Assembly: GCF_000224145.3 (NCBI RefSeq)
Contig: NC_020170.2
Location: 3,054,646 to 3,118,645, forward strand
Length of the DNA: 64,000 bases
Direction of reading: 5' to 3'
From: Ciona intestinalis
Taxonomy: Eukaryota > Chordata > Ascidiacea > Phlebobranchia > Cionidae
Made by a program: the position numbers and the translations under genes. This document shows, one piece after another, positions 1 through 18,178 of the stretch. The notes beneath the pieces were generated by a model, which ran no database searches, was not told the DNA's origin, and was given only the letters and a program-made list of their open reading frames with translations. Position 1 is the first letter of the stretch. Each line of letters opens with the position of its first letter.

Positions 1-16
1 TACACAAGATTGTCAC

Positions 17-6220
<6,204 letters not shown>

Positions 6221-8400
6221 CTAGCTACTTTTGTGTGACCGCACCACGTAAAAAAAGCAATTTTCAGCGGCTTCCGGGCACGTATATGTGCTGAGTAAAA
6301 TCTAATTTTAGCCGAGGGCTATTGCCTATTGGTTTCGACGCTTACGCTTTCATAATTATGCGCAGTATAAAAGCAGTGAATACTATGCTAAGGGGAACCC
6401 CCGTGCCTAGAACAACAACACAGTTTAAACGAATGGCACATTTTGTATTTCTTGTGTTTTGTACTTGAGTTTTGGTGTCGTTCTTTTTGTTAAATTTTTT
6501 TACTGAGAAAATCATAAAATAGGTTAGTTGAAAAAACTATACGAAAGATTTGTTAACTACGCCTATTTTGCCCAGAAGTTGGCGCTGGGTCGCTGTTTTA
6601 CTGGGCCTTTCTCATTTCCAGTCAGCTCGTAGTAAAACACAATATTTTGATCTTTATTCCAGTCAACCAACGTCAAATGTACACAGATGGGAAAATCACG
6701 CCTGTCTATGTTTGAATTCGCGTGGATTTGCGTCACAACCTTCATGTCAACAAGCCAATATTTTTTTGAAATTAAACAAATTTTCCTAGAAGCCATTTCC
6801 CCTTTCGATAAAAAAGAATAAAAAACAAATCAAATAATGACTGTATTTAAACTAGACATGACATGTTAAATATATGGTAAAAAGGCTCTTATGTTGTAAA
6901 AGTCCATTGTCAAATTTAGCCCGGATTACACAACCAATGACCGACAATCGTTCAAAAAAGGAATTTTCTCCTATGGCATAAAACTCATAAACCGAACGCC
7001 GGTGTGTACTGAGTACACATTTGGTGTAACTTACACATTACTAGGTTCAATGTAATAATCCCACACGTGAGCTCCCGGTAAACAAAAACCGGTTGTTTTT
7101 GTCGATCTTCCATTTTTCAAACCCATTTATGTGTTTTGATTTTGGGCGTTGGGCAATTTTACGGAAACAACAAAACTGTAAATTATACCGTTGGCTACAG
7201 ACATTTAGATGGGAAAGTCCAGATGACACAACCGTTACGTCACGCGGTTTCGAAACAAAGGTCGGAAAAAGTTATCCCAAATTTCGGATATATTGTTGTC
7301 TGACCAGTGTCTATTATTTTAGTTACTTTGCCCCGTGGTAATTATATGACATATAGGATCCTGGTGAACCGGGGAATGTGTTATTCATTTTCCTGACAAT
7401 GCGTGGGTGTTAAGTTAGATTAATTAAAGACGCGAAACTAATGCTGGAAAGGTCGCGACATACTCTCGTTTGAACTATTATCACGGACGCGAAATTTCCG
7501 TTTCGTTTGGGTGTGATTTAAAACGACTCAACCGTAAAATACACCCCACTGTACGTAGCTGTGTGTGGGAGTGTATGATTGTATATTGCTAGGCGTTACA
7601 TACCTGTACGTATAATGTATGCACACACACGCTTATTGAACCGGAAGCCGAAGTAGTGAGGTGTCAGCAGCTACGTCACTAGCAACATACAGAGGTTGTT
7701 TTGCATGAATCTGGCCTGTGTTGCATTGTTTACAAAACAAGGCGTCGGGCACGACAGGGAGAGCTGATCTTTTACCGTCCGAAGTTTCATTGGAAAGTCG
7801 TGCCGAAAAGACGAGTGGGTGCCTTGTGTATCCCACTAAGTAAGACGACTGGTCGGTGGACTGTCACGTTTTCTTAAACTCAGAGACGATAAGTGTAAAC
7901 ACTTACAACAAAGGGCCATCACGATTTCCTGGCTAGCTCATGTGCAGTGGCCCATACTTATGTCCCTCCTCCAGTCTTCTTGGTAACTGGCGCGCACCAC
8001 AAGAGAATGAGCATTTGGGCATTAATGGATTAGCTTTCTTCGCCGTCTTTATCACGCGTTCCCCTGGGCTCAAACTCGCCGCCCACGAATTTTAAATAAT
8101 TTATGCGTGCCCAGCAGTGTTTTAGTCTAACCATTCTATACCAGCCTATACAATCACCACAATGCACATGCAGAATGTGTCAATATTGCTCCGGCATTCA
8201 TACCTAAATCGATTATCCCCTTTGCATTAATAGTCGCTATATGTTACCGACTATTGTGTATAAACTGTACAATGTACTATTCATTTAGCTCAACAGGTAT
8301 TGTATTTCAAGCAGTTATAGTATTTTAAAGATCTGAGTAATCTTATAAGTTCTGATATAGCTTATAGTAATCTACTTTTTATTATAAGCACCACGAGAAA
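6221..8400. other. ACOT upstream region / Jun downstream region
   Basis: No convincing gene. The ACOT promoter should lie just above 6220 on the minus strand, but no TATA element is obvious. The open frames here start at non-ATG codons or have no recognisable product. Base composition is more balanced at 7600-8100 than in the introns. Confidence 0.6.
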
Positions 8401-9609
8401 CAATTGAAAGAATACAAGTTTATTTCAATGGTATCATCGCAATTAAACACAAATCTGAATCAGTAAAACAGGAAGTAAATTTACTTTTGTACAGTGTTGC
8501 AAAGTTAAAATACAAACAATCTTACAAACCGTAATACAAATGAAATCAATTAGCTTTTAATTTTTAGAAGAAATACAATTTCTCCCATTCAGAAGAGTTG
8601 TAATTTCGCTCAATAAGGACTGTTACAATATTTGGCTAATAGCATACCACGGGTCCGTAATCTGCTGGTTGCCCATATGGTTTGTACAGCAAGTGTAGTT
8701 ATGCGAGAAGGAAAATAACGGTGTTTAAATCAGCATTAACTTTCTTTTCCGTTAATAAATTAGCGTTACGCCAATACAAAACGGGTCCTATATTGACAGC
8801 AATAAAATTGTGTTGGTAACAGATTAAATTGATTTACAGTGATTTCCGAGACCAGTGTTTCCGCAGACACTGGCAATCCGGAACGCTTAATAAAGTGATC
8901 TGCTGCGGCGTAAGGAAAGTGCAATGATAGTCATGCGGGGTAGATAGTTATCGAAAAAAGTAATTGGAAACACTGACAACGTAACACAGGATGTTGAGGC
9001 GCGAAATTATGTAGGGAGGGCATGCGCTGCAGTGATACCGGATGTATTTATGACTGTACATACCAGCGAAGTAAGGAAGGGCCTACTTCGTACCAGTTTG
9101 CAAAAACAGGATACTTTATAACTTAAACAAAGCATGCCTATGAAAACCGGATCGCATCGCATTTTAAATTGATCAATGGAAATTTTGCCTCCGGCATTTT
9201 AAATCTTTACATGCGGGCAACTACTTTGATCTGTCAGTTTACCAGGCTATGCAATGCTCAAGATTCCAATCTTTTACGCAAGTTATTTGGGTATTTATGA
9301 TCGATACCGTATCGGCTTCGACAGCGAACTCGAAGAGGGCGTGAAATCGATCTAAAACTAAGGAAGTCAAAACATAGCGTAGGTAGGAACTTAATTTGAT
9401 TATCAAATCAAACGAAAATCAACTTTCTGGCTATTTCAAACGAAACAAAACAAATGTTTAAATGATGTGTTGTTCTTTGTTGGGGCGAAAAAGAGGCAAA
9501 ATAAACAACTGAAAGTTTGGTAAATAGAGTAATTTTTGGTGTCACTTTAAAGTAGGGATCAACGTATAATAGGGTGCGTGGACATTTGGAACAAGTGTGA
9601 AAAACGGAA

Positions 9610-9618
9610 AATAAATAA
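9610..9618 (-). promoter_or_regulatory. AU-rich element nonamer in Jun 3' UTR
   Basis: Minus strand reads TTATTTATT, the UUAUUUAUU nonamer known to destabilise immediate-early mRNAs. It lies within TTTATTTATTTT. Confidence 0.55.
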
Positions 9619-9768
9619 ATTGTTGTGTAAGATGTGCCGGAGCAAATTATACACGTGAATTTTACATAAGAGTCAACAAGGCGTGAAAAAAAAGGCACAT
9701 AAACAAGAAAGATTAAATAAAATAAAAATAAAAACTGAAAGAAGAATACCAAAACGACGTAGCGTGCA

Positions 9769-9777
9769 AATAAATAA
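9769..9777 (-). promoter_or_regulatory. AU-rich element nonamer in Jun 3' UTR
   Basis: Second TTATTTATT on the minus strand, about 160 bases nearer the Jun stop than the first. The pair makes an mRNA-decay role more likely than a single chance match. Confidence 0.55.
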
Positions 9778-10157
9778 TATAAACTGACCACGGCGTAATA
9801 GTCAGAAAATCTCGGGGGCTATGCCACCAGCAGCAGCTTACGTAACTAGCTGTTGGAGTTGCTCGTAAAATTCTTGGTAAATTTCAAACGAATCGCTAAG
9901 CAAGGCAACTCAGCTAGCACACTGTAAACATTGCTTACGTCACAGTTTCCGGCAGCTTTACACGAAGCTCTGGCTGTTTGTTTCAGCAGCTGACGGTTTT
10001 GAACCGATTTCTGTTACCAATAAATTAAGTGTTTTTTAAATAGTTCGCGTCCTCGTCTCTTCATTTGCGGTCGCACAGCATAATACCCTCTCGGAGTACG
10101 CCTTAAACAGGCCTCATGACATTGAGGTCAATTCAGCACCAGTCTTATAAAGACGCT

Positions 10158-11303
10158 TCAAAAGGTGACCTGCTGTTGGGACATCATAAGCTGGCATCCC
10201 GAGTTGACATGCGTCATTACTTTAGATTTGAGTTCTGCAACTTGCTGTCTAAGCAGGTTTGCACTGCTCGTCAGTTCAAGGTTTTGGTTCTTAAGATTGT
10301 TCACTTTGTCCTCGAGTCTGGAAATACGTTCCAGTTTCCGCTTTCTGCATTTGCTGGCAGCAACTCGGTTTCTTAATCGTTTTCGTTCCGATTTTATAAG
10401 TTCTTGGTGGTCCATGTTTATCGGGGAAACTGGGGGACTGCTGCCTATTGGGACGGTCTGGGGTGACTCCTCTTTTAAGTGGGGCATGTACGCCATTGGT
10501 GGCTGTTGGGCAAGGTGAATTGGGTTACCGACATGGTGTACGGTACCACCTAATCCACTGGTAGTAGGTATATCATGGAGTTGTTCCCTTGTATAGTACG
10601 ATTCTGGTGCGTAGTGTTGATGCGACATCACGCCCGAGGTTATTACGGACGGCTGCGGGGTTTCAGTGGTCGAACTTCCCGCAGAATGCGGACTGGCGGC
10701 GGCGAGGTCTGGATTACTGCCGTGTGACTTGAGCCTTTCCAGTTCGCGGACAAAACCTTGGGCGTAAATTTCTTGCTCCTGAGTGGCGTTTCTTTGGAAA
10801 AACTGAGAGTTATTCTGAGTGTTCGCTTGACTGCTATGTACGAGCATTCTATCAAAATCCGGCGATCCTACTTTGAGCATATTCACCAGATCGGGAGTAG
10901 ATAAGGTAGCAGCGTTAAGCGAGCCGTGCTCTGGGATGCTGACACTCAGGCTACTTGAACTTGCTGGTACAATCGAAGACTGGATCTGTTCGTATGAGTT
11001 CGTTACTACGTTTGGTTGATGGTATCCGGTCGACGAAATTGCACTTGACGTTATCGCCGAGTTCGCCTTCCCTAGCGACTGTCTCGAGTAATTATCACTG
11101 AGGTTTAAGCTCATACCCTTCAAGACGGCTGTTTTGTTAAACTCGTGATCGTACTGGTGTCTGCTGTATGGTGGTGGTACAGTAGATATAGCTGAAACTG
11201 GTCCACCGTCTGTACTACTAGCGCTCTCTACTGAGCCGGGGGACGAATGCAGGTCGTATGTGATTCTGCTGGCCGGATCGTCGTGGTAAAACGTTACTTC
11301 CAT
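10158..11303 (-). CDS. JUN: Transcription factor Jun (AP-1), intronless
   Basis: A single exon of 381 codons. The start is the ATG at 11303 because METVFY-like METHFY of vertebrate Jun aligns with MEVTFYHDD here; the frame is open 21 codons further up without conservation. Visible parts: delta-like segment [10 protein letters not shown] (61-70); JNK site region with TPDL (T136-P) and GSPDFDRML (S147-P), matching the Ser63 and Ser73 positions of c-Jun; GFVRELERL (183-191); sumoylation-type LKEE (276-279); SPPVSPINM before the basic region; basic region [19 protein letters not shown] (305-323); leucine zipper with five heptad leucines then His (330-365); C-terminal HVNSGCQLM block. Jun forms homodimers or heterodimers with Fos/ATF on TRE and CRE sites in the nucleus. 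Human JUN is also intronless (331 aa). Confidence 0.97.
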   Translation of the reverse strand: MEVTFYHDDPASRITYDLHSSPGSVESASSTDGGPVSAISTVPPPYSRHQYDHEFNKTAVLKGMSLNLSDNYSRQSLGKANSAITSSAISSTGYHQPNVVTNSYEQIQSSIVPASSSSLSVSIPEHGSLNAATLSTPDLVNMLKVGSPDFDRMLVHSSQANTQNNSQFFQRNATQEQEIYAQGFVRELERLKSHGSNPDLAAASPHSAGSSTTETPQPSVITSGVMSHQHYAPESYYTREQLHDIPTTSGLGGTVHHVGNPIHLAQQPPMAYMPHLKEESPQTVPIGSSPPVSPINMDHQELIKSERKRLRNRVAASKCRKRKLERISRLEDKVNNLKNQNLELTSSANLLRQQVAELKSKVMTHVNSGCQLMMSQQQVTF

Positions 11304-11503
11304 AACTGCAGTACTATACGTGCACTGATATAGGTACGTTGGGCTGGGCGGCCGACGTATGAACAATAACGGGACTTTGCTCCTGCTCTTAAGAGCAATA
11401 GAAGAGAATAACAGGAGGAGAGGCGTGAGACAGATAGTAGGTAGTGACTAGTCCTCTTCCTATCGTTTGTCGATAAAGTGTTCCGCGTTAGTAGCTGTGC
11501 TTA

Positions 11504-11510
11504 TGAGTCA
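11504..11510. promoter_or_regulatory. TRE / AP-1 site
   Basis: Canonical TGAGTCA about 200 bp upstream of the Jun ATG. AP-1 is known to autoregulate JUN in vertebrates. Whether this copy is in promoter or 5' UTR depends on the unknown start of transcription. Confidence 0.55.
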
Positions 11511-11899
11511 CACCTCGCTACTGAAAAACGTTCAAATAAGTACAGTTCTTTTCAAGTTGAAGTAGTGATGTCTTTCGAGCGTCGTTTCAGTAAAACCGTA
11601 CAACAACAAAACTAATATGTTCACTAATAGCTGGAAAGGAAGTATTTTATTAATATATAGTAATCTTTATACAGTCATAGAATAATAACTTTTTTGACAT
11701 AAACACCTCGTTCTAATTCCTTACTACATATTATGCTACTACTCTCCACCTGGCATTACACTGACTGTTATAGTCGAAACTGTTAAATTAGATACATTGG
11801 TACTGTACCATCCTACCTCACGGTAAGAATTGTTTTCAAATCTGTGAGTAGAATCATGTGTTCAGTTGATTTGTACCCCGGCCTTTTTCGGCGATCGAA

Positions 11900-11985
11900 T
11901 GAAAGGCAGAGGGAGAAAGAGTGAATTATTTTTAAAGCTGACGTCTCTCGCTCGATCGGCTATTGGCTAAAAATGACGTCACAGA
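11900..11985 (-). promoter_or_regulatory. Putative Jun core promoter (CRE, CCAAT, TATA-like)
   Basis: Read on the minus strand, in order: TGACGTCA (11981-11974), CCAAT (11966-11962), then a TTTAAAAATA box (11935-11926). The spacing is that of a pol II promoter and would start transcription near 11900, giving a 5' UTR of about 600 nt. The order resembles vertebrate JUN, whose promoter has CRE/TRE-like and CCAAT elements. The start site is inferred. Confidence 0.55.
11974..11981. promoter_or_regulatory. CRE (TGACGTCA) in Jun promoter
   Basis: Perfect palindromic CRE, binding site for CREB/ATF and Jun-ATF dimers. Confidence 0.6.
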
Positions 11986-13145
11986 TCATATGACGAGAGA
12001 GCGTTTTTCGCTCCGTTCTTGAGACACTTGACGACCGGGAGAGCATTGGGTAAACTTACGAACAAACGCGCAACGGTGAGGAGAAATGTCACCGGTGAGA
12101 AAAGCATAAATCAAGTGTACCGATGATGTGTTCGCGACGCGCACCACTAGTTTGTTCTGGATAATTCTAAACAGCAAACAAAACAACAAACACAATTTAC
12201 ATCTCGGGGCTAACTGATTAAAATGTAAATCTCATTTATCAACAGTGACGACCAAGTTTCTCCATTCCCTTAACACGTGCTATATGCTACTGAAGTTTAT
12301 AAGCTGCCTTCTGACAGACGAAGCAAGTTGTCTGAAAAACACCCTTGACTCTGCCGAGTTACGTCTGAACAAGATTCGCACGGATACAAGCGCGCCTGGC
12401 ATAGGAAACCACTACAGTTTGCCAAACGTTGCTATTTTTCCTATTCTGAGAGAAACAACATCTCTCAAGGTTGAACGAAGCACGAGAGAGACACCTGCAC
12501 CACTGAAGCTTATGCGCGGCTCACCGGAATATTTATACGGCATCTATTTAGGAGAAGACAGTCCGTTTTTTTCGTGCGTATCTAAGCCTGCGAAGCAACG
12601 TAAGTTGCGACTGCCTAAGGCTGTTCAGTCGGTCTAGTTCACTATATTTTAGGCCTACCCACGTGCAATGCTTTATATACGTATGCCTGGCTGCCCAAAA
12701 TAGACGGGCGCGCGTACTCTGACGATATCGCTACGATTACTGAAGCAAACAAGCCGTTGTTAACACAAACAACAACGCGCGGTTAGGAATCTTCAGGGAC
12801 CTGTGAAGTACCTTTTGTTTATCAGCACCCATGTAGAGAAAATCGATTCCTTGCTTAACAAGCACAAACATCTGACATATATACGTTTTCTTTAAAATTA
12901 TGTCTAAAATTTGCACCCTACAAATATTACCAGTGTTTAATGTTTGATTTAATAATCAATAGATTGGAAAATTAGTTTTTAATAACAATCACTGGATTGA
13001 AAAATTAAAATTGTCATTTTCATGCCGTATAGTGACCCTCGCTGATCCCGGCCGACTAACACGTGTTTGTTCCAATCACCGAGATACCAATAGAGTGATG
13101 TCATATAAATACGGCCCGGGAGATCGGAAGACGATGGTTCTATCA

Positions 13146-13155
13146 GGGGATTTCC
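13146..13155 (+). promoter_or_regulatory. kappaB-type site GGGGATTTCC
   Basis: Exact fit to GGGRNNYYCC, the Rel/NF-kappaB consensus. About two such fits would be expected by chance per 64 kb, so weak on its own. Confidence 0.35.
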
Positions 13156-15080
13156 ATTGCGTAATTAGCGAGCGGTAATTTAAAAGGCGGTGGCACGACC
13201 TCGGTTATTTATCTTACAGTTTACTGTTATAATGACAAAGTCATATATTTAATTTAACGCTTATATAAGCACGTTCGAAGCGTTTGTCCAATTTAGGCGT
13301 GTGTGTGGTCCGTTTACACCTGTAACTGCGCTTTGTTAGCCGCGGAGATAAATATTATGCTTGGAACGGTAATTCTGTTTCGAAACATTATCGCCTGGTT
13401 GTTTTCCTGGGATTTAATGGTTTCCTTCGGCGATACGCGTCGATCATTTACAGTTTGCACAACAATGTAAATCATTGTGGACACGGTGATGGTTTTGAGC
13501 CCTTGGGCGGACGAAGGCGAAAACAGGGTTCTTTAAGTCGTTAAGCCATTGCGTAGGGTTGTCGCTTTTCGGCGACAAAGTGCCACTTCCGGGGAAGAAG
13601 CCAGACAGCCATCGGCAGTGAATTGGTTGCGCTATCTCCCGCCAAGGGAGTCCGACATGAAAGTTAAACATTGCGACGATCAGGACTTTGATGTCGGCTC
13701 GTAGATGACTCACCGGCGGGGGGAGGGCCGTCCGGCGCTCGGGGAAAAAAACAAGTCGAGCCCAGCACACGCTGGCGTCTTCCGCGAAATGCAAAGAGTA
13801 CCGTCGCGGTCGCACCCTCGAAAGGGCGAGGTAATATGTAACACAACACCTGTACCTAATTCCAGTTATGGCGCAACGTACTTCGGTCGAAAATCCCCGA
13901 TTTCGATGGCGAAAGGCACAAGAGCAAACACAGAGTCGCCGCTTAGCGCATAGTTTTAAGTATGTAACATTCTTCACATGCCTAGGGCTTACCGACCGAA
14001 ACAAAAACGTATAAATAGATTTTCCGGGAACGTTTACCGCGTTAAATGAACCGCAATCAAAGGGTTGACATTAGCCTAAATATTTCCGGTGAAAATACTG
14101 TAGGTTATCACCGTGGTGGTGTAATATTGTGCACCCGGTACACAAAACCTACTGAAATATCCCCTACGCGTCACTGTTAGCTACTTCAATACACGTGGTG
14201 AAGGACCCACGGCAAGGTTTTCAAGAAACCATTGATAGGTAGGGAGAAGAGCCTGGGGGCAAACAAAACAATTTCCCCGGCATACCATACATGCCTTCAA
14301 TGGCCCATTAGCCTTGTGTGTGAAACGTTATTTAAGAGAATACGACAACACAGTCTATATACAATGAAACAACTCTACCGTGACATATTTACGTACTTTC
14401 TTCCGTATTGCTCATATGAGAATTGTAACATAACACACCTTATATTTACACACTATTTCGCAGCTCTCAACTACCGTAATTTATAGGCTTTAAATATAAC
14501 GTGGCCTATTGTGTGCGCAGTATATTAAAAAGTTAATTAGGTACTGTAATAAAACATATTAAGTGTCAAAGTTGACGCCCATTCGATTTCTAAACACTTT
14601 TTTTTGAGTTATTGATAGCAGTATATACTATAAGTACACTCTCAATACCTGTGCAAACTCGGAAAGAATATTTTGACTTAAACGCTGTGAACTAAAACTA
14701 ATTATAAAGCTGTTACTGCTATCTGTTTGTTTGTACAAATACTGTTCTAATGTGAGCTAGTATGTAATTTATAAACCATCGGTAAATTAAAAAAAAACTG
14801 ACTTCCTAACATTGTTCAAAGCACAGGTATTGTTATTTGCGACTTCCTTACACGTTTAACAAGCGAAAGCAAGAAACTTATTGTTAAAAATAATGCCTGA
14901 AAATTCCCATGCCTTGAAACAAAGAGAGTCGTGCACAGTGCATACTGCACGTATCCATAATTTATCAAGCCATACAAAACTGCTTAATGTGCAGCAGGTG
15001 ATGCAAAACACTCGCGAAAATTTCCGCTTATAGTTTGACGGATCTGCGTCCGATGAAGTATGGGCCTCGATAACAAGTCG

Positions 15081-15090
15081 GGGACTTTCC
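15081..15090 (+). promoter_or_regulatory. kappaB-type site GGGACTTTCC beside a CRE
   Basis: Identical to the classic immunoglobulin-kappa/HIV enhancer kappaB decamer and seven bases before a perfect CRE (15098-15105). The pairing gives it more weight than the site at 13146. Confidence 0.45.
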
Positions 15091-15097
15091 GACGTCG

Positions 15098-15105
15098 TGA
15101 CGTCA
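15098..15105. promoter_or_regulatory. CRE (TGACGTCA)
   Basis: Perfect palindrome, preceded by a GACGTCG half-match and the kappaB site. Confidence 0.5.
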
Positions 15106-16299
15106 AGTCCGGCTCTTTAACATGACGATTTCGACAGTTTGTTTAAACAGACAAGCACCACCAGTTAAGTAGTTATCACATGTTGTTGTGCACCACCAAA
15201 TGCTGTAAACACACACATATGTAAATAATATTTTTTGTAATGTGGTTTCATTTGCTTGGAGACTAGTTTGTTTATTGTAAAAGAAATTAGATTGTATCTA
15301 AAATTATCAGTTCGAAACTCAATACCCTTGAACACAGGCCGGTAGTTACCTAGAAACGATTATTTTGCCGCCAGCAGATTTCCTGTGCTGTTGAAACACA
15401 CCTGACGAATCCGTAAACAAGTTCGCGACAGGACAATTTTACAGCCTGGTCGCAATTTTCGCCTAAAGATCCTTTGGAAAACACCCAGCTTTTGTCTAGG
15501 TTTCTAATGCCCCTTAAGCTCTGCACTTAATACAAAGAGACTGGTCGATCGATGCTATCTGCTGTCGTGGGTCCGCGGACATTACTGAGATGAGTTAAGG
15601 TTTCGTATTTCAACTGCTCTCTGGTCGCAAGGGGTTTCTAATCGACTGCCCACAAACTTAATCACATTATCGCTGACTAGACAGAAGTTAAGGCTGTCGT
15701 TTTAAATTGCCAATTGTTTTTGATTTCGGGAATGTAAAATGAATACTGTGGAAAATAGCAAACACGTATAAGCTTATAACAACCTAGGCAACGATAAATA
15801 AAAATACAATAAAAAAAGTACAGGCTGGGATTAAACCGAAAAAATGATATATATATTTTAAATTTCAAAGAACAGCGTTCTGATAGTTCAGACACATTTA
15901 AACCTAGATTGCAATACATTTAACTGTAATACAGTTTTCTGAATGCTCTCACGCCGAACCAACAGCTGTAACTTACATTTGCGCCAGTTAATTACTATCT
16001 CGCATACCAATAAACTAAAGAGTCCGTCTTTCAAGCCTAGCTCTCCATTAAGTTAAGATCCCACGAGGCCACAATAACTTAATTGCTAGCACTTGGTACG
16101 GTACTCCCAACACAATTCTCTTGCATGCAGTAGTTACTACAGCATATTGCTTTATTTTAAGCCCATTTATAATGGTGCTAAATATAGCCCCGCCTGCAAC
16201 GGATTTGTTTAAAATATTTGGTTTTAAAATCAATTTTTGTTAAAGTTAAGACAATAGTGATTAGTCTGGTTTGTGTTAACTGACAAGTTGTAATCATTG

Positions 16300-16307
16300 T
16301 GACGTCA
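16300..16307. promoter_or_regulatory. CRE in a 12-base palindrome
   Basis: TGTGACGTCACA context, the extended palindrome shared with the sites at 18171, 19112, 21573 and 38947. Confidence 0.5.
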
Positions 16308-16626
16308 CAGATATCTCTGTGGCGTCGTTGGACTTAAGCCTGTGTCAGCCGGAAGATATATTTAGTGTCAATCGCTCGAATTTTTACTCTTAATATCTTT
16401 TCTCAGGGTGTGGCGTAAGATTGAGACCTTATACCTACGAAAGTGTGGTGTCAAACTACTAAGAACCGTAGAGTGTAACACCATATTGCCTCGGGTATGT
16501 TTAAGTATGATATCACATTGCCTTGAGGTGCCTACATTATGCCAATCATTATTACTGACACACAGGATTGAAACATTGGCTAGGATGTTTACTTGTCAGT
16601 CATCGAACACCTTTTCTCACAACATA

Positions 16627-16810
16627 TAGTAGGGCGGGGTAAGATGGGCGTGTTTTTATTCTCTCTCGTCCCATTTGGTAGTAAACAAACTTTACAGAAT
16701 TATACAGTCGTATCTCTACGACTCTAAAAGGCGTTGTTAATTGTTAAAACATGATCAGGAAATTTGGGTTTAAGGTGCTAACGGTATTCCACCTTACTTG
16801 ACAGTACTAT
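16627..16810 (+). mobile_element. MITE family 1, near-complete copy
   Basis: Starts TAGTAGGGCGGGGTAAGATG and ends in TTGACAGTACTAT. Subfamily with GGTGCTAACGGTATTCC. Confidence 0.88.
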
Positions 16811-17479
16811 AGGCTATATAACACAAAACTAGATCCAAAATCGCGAAGGAAAGGTTCAGAATGTAATTATTTAAATATTCAACGTACAGAAATATATAAG
16901 AATAGGTTATTTTTATGCATTTGGGCAACAGTAACCACAAACGTGGGTTAAAAAACATTAAATTCCCTTCTAAATTTAAAATCTCGTAATGTGTTTTTAA
17001 ACAATGTATATATCTTATCTCATTATAAAAGAATGTGAGGCCGGTAGTTGCTCAAATCTTAAGTTTCAAACTTGTCAACTTGATCGCACACACAACGTGT
17101 TAGGCCCCTGACTCATACCCACTATTGCGGGTGGGATTAGGTCGACCATCTCCTTATTTGGGCATCTTCGAAAATAACCGCATACCAGTTACAGAGTACA
17201 GAAAATCTGCCGGCTTTGTTGACAAATTGTAGAAAATACGAATAAATTATTTGACTGTTTTTAAATGCTTCATTTCAAACTTGCATTGTTTCATTACCTT
17301 ATTTACTTAAATTAATACAGTATCGTATTTCGCTTTGAATACACATTTTTATTTTTTTTTAAACAGTAGACTTAAAACAATTTCAAGTTTTGATATGTAT
17401 ACGTGAAATTTCCAACACGTTTGCGTCACATAAAATGGCATGCCGTGCACACGTAGTAACTTGACCTCAAACGCCTCCT

Positions 17480-17487
17480 TGACGTCA
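17480..17487. promoter_or_regulatory. CRE (TGACGTCA)
   Basis: Perfect CRE in CTTGACGTCAAG, a different 12-base palindrome from the TGTGACGTCACA set. Confidence 0.5.
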
Positions 17488-17880
17488 AGTTTGGTCTCAC
17501 CTATCGCAGTATTGTGTTAACAAAACGTAAAACTTTAGCGCAACAACGCAGTTTCAAGATTTCAGACGCTCAGGATTTTTTCTTACCGCGGCCGCGATTC
17601 TCTCACATTATTACGTCAAAGCAGACGGAGAAATTCGTTACTGCGTCACTGCTGCGCCAAAAACGTCAGCGTAGCTTATTTTTGCAGATTATCGCTTCGC
17701 TCGTTGCAAAAGGCGAATTTTATTTTAATTTTCCACGCCTAAAATTAGATATGATGTATTTTTAAATTGCAAACAAATATTGTGCTTTAAAACAGTAAGC
17801 AGAATATATTACATTGCTGCCGTAGCCCGTATAAGTACACTGGCATTATCACATTCCATCGCACTGCCATAAAACTACTT

Positions 17881-18065
17881 AGTGCTTTGGGGTAAGATGG
17901 GATACCATTAGCACCTTTACATAAGAGCCGTTACATAAATCTGGTGCTGTTTTTATACATTAGCTACTGGTGCTAGTGTTATACATTTCTGTAAATATTA
18001 TTTCTTTACCACCAAATGAGACAAAGGAAATAATGAGGCCGTGTCCCATATTACCCCATCCTACT
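17881..18065 (-). mobile_element. MITE family 1, near-complete copy
   Basis: Begins TTTGGGGTAAGATGGGATA and ends TTACCCCATCCTACT, with TTTCTTTACCACCAAATGAG inside. Confidence 0.85.
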
Positions 18066-18170
18066 TATCTTACAACGTAATGTTTTTAAGACAATTATGT
18101 ACATCTATGATATCATGGCAAAATTTGATTCAAAGAAATGCTAAAACAATAGCGCTTATTATTGTAAGTG

Positions 18171-18178
18171 TGACGTCA
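18171..18178. promoter_or_regulatory. CRE in a 12-base palindrome
   Basis: TGTGACGTCACA context; lies about 105 bp after a MITE but outside it. Confidence 0.5.

Larger units (their letters stand above)
8401..10157 (-). other. Probable Jun 3' UTR
   Basis: Directly follows the Jun stop codon. The first good AATAAA on the minus strand is at 8424-8419 (TTTATT on plus), giving a 3' UTR of about 1.73 kb. It contains two AU-rich nonamers at 9610-9618 and 9769-9777. A hydrophobic open frame at 9408-9791 looks like chance in T-rich sequence. The transcript end is inferred, not shown. Confidence 0.6.

Noticed and set aside
7633-7836. 67-codon open frame on the minus strand downstream of Jun
   Set aside because: Starts at GTG, no homology recognised, no splice context.
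9408-9791. 127-codon hydrophobic open frame on the minus strand
   Set aside because: Lies in the probable Jun 3' UTR. The string of Phe/Leu/Tyr comes from T-rich sequence, not from a membrane protein with recognisable pattern.
12245-12637. 130-codon open frame on the plus strand upstream of Jun
   Set aside because: It begins with GTG, not ATG, shows no recognisable domain, and a frame of this length can occur by chance in this less AT-rich stretch.
13444-14004. 186-codon open frame on the minus strand
   Set aside because: Starts at TTG, is Arg/Cys/His-rich in a way typical of an antisense frame in GC-rich DNA, and overlaps another frame on the same strand and one on the plus strand.
14934-14955. 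Short hairpin GTGCACAGTGCATACTGCAC as a possible microRNA
   Set aside because: The stem is too short, the flanks do not pair and no known seed was recognised.
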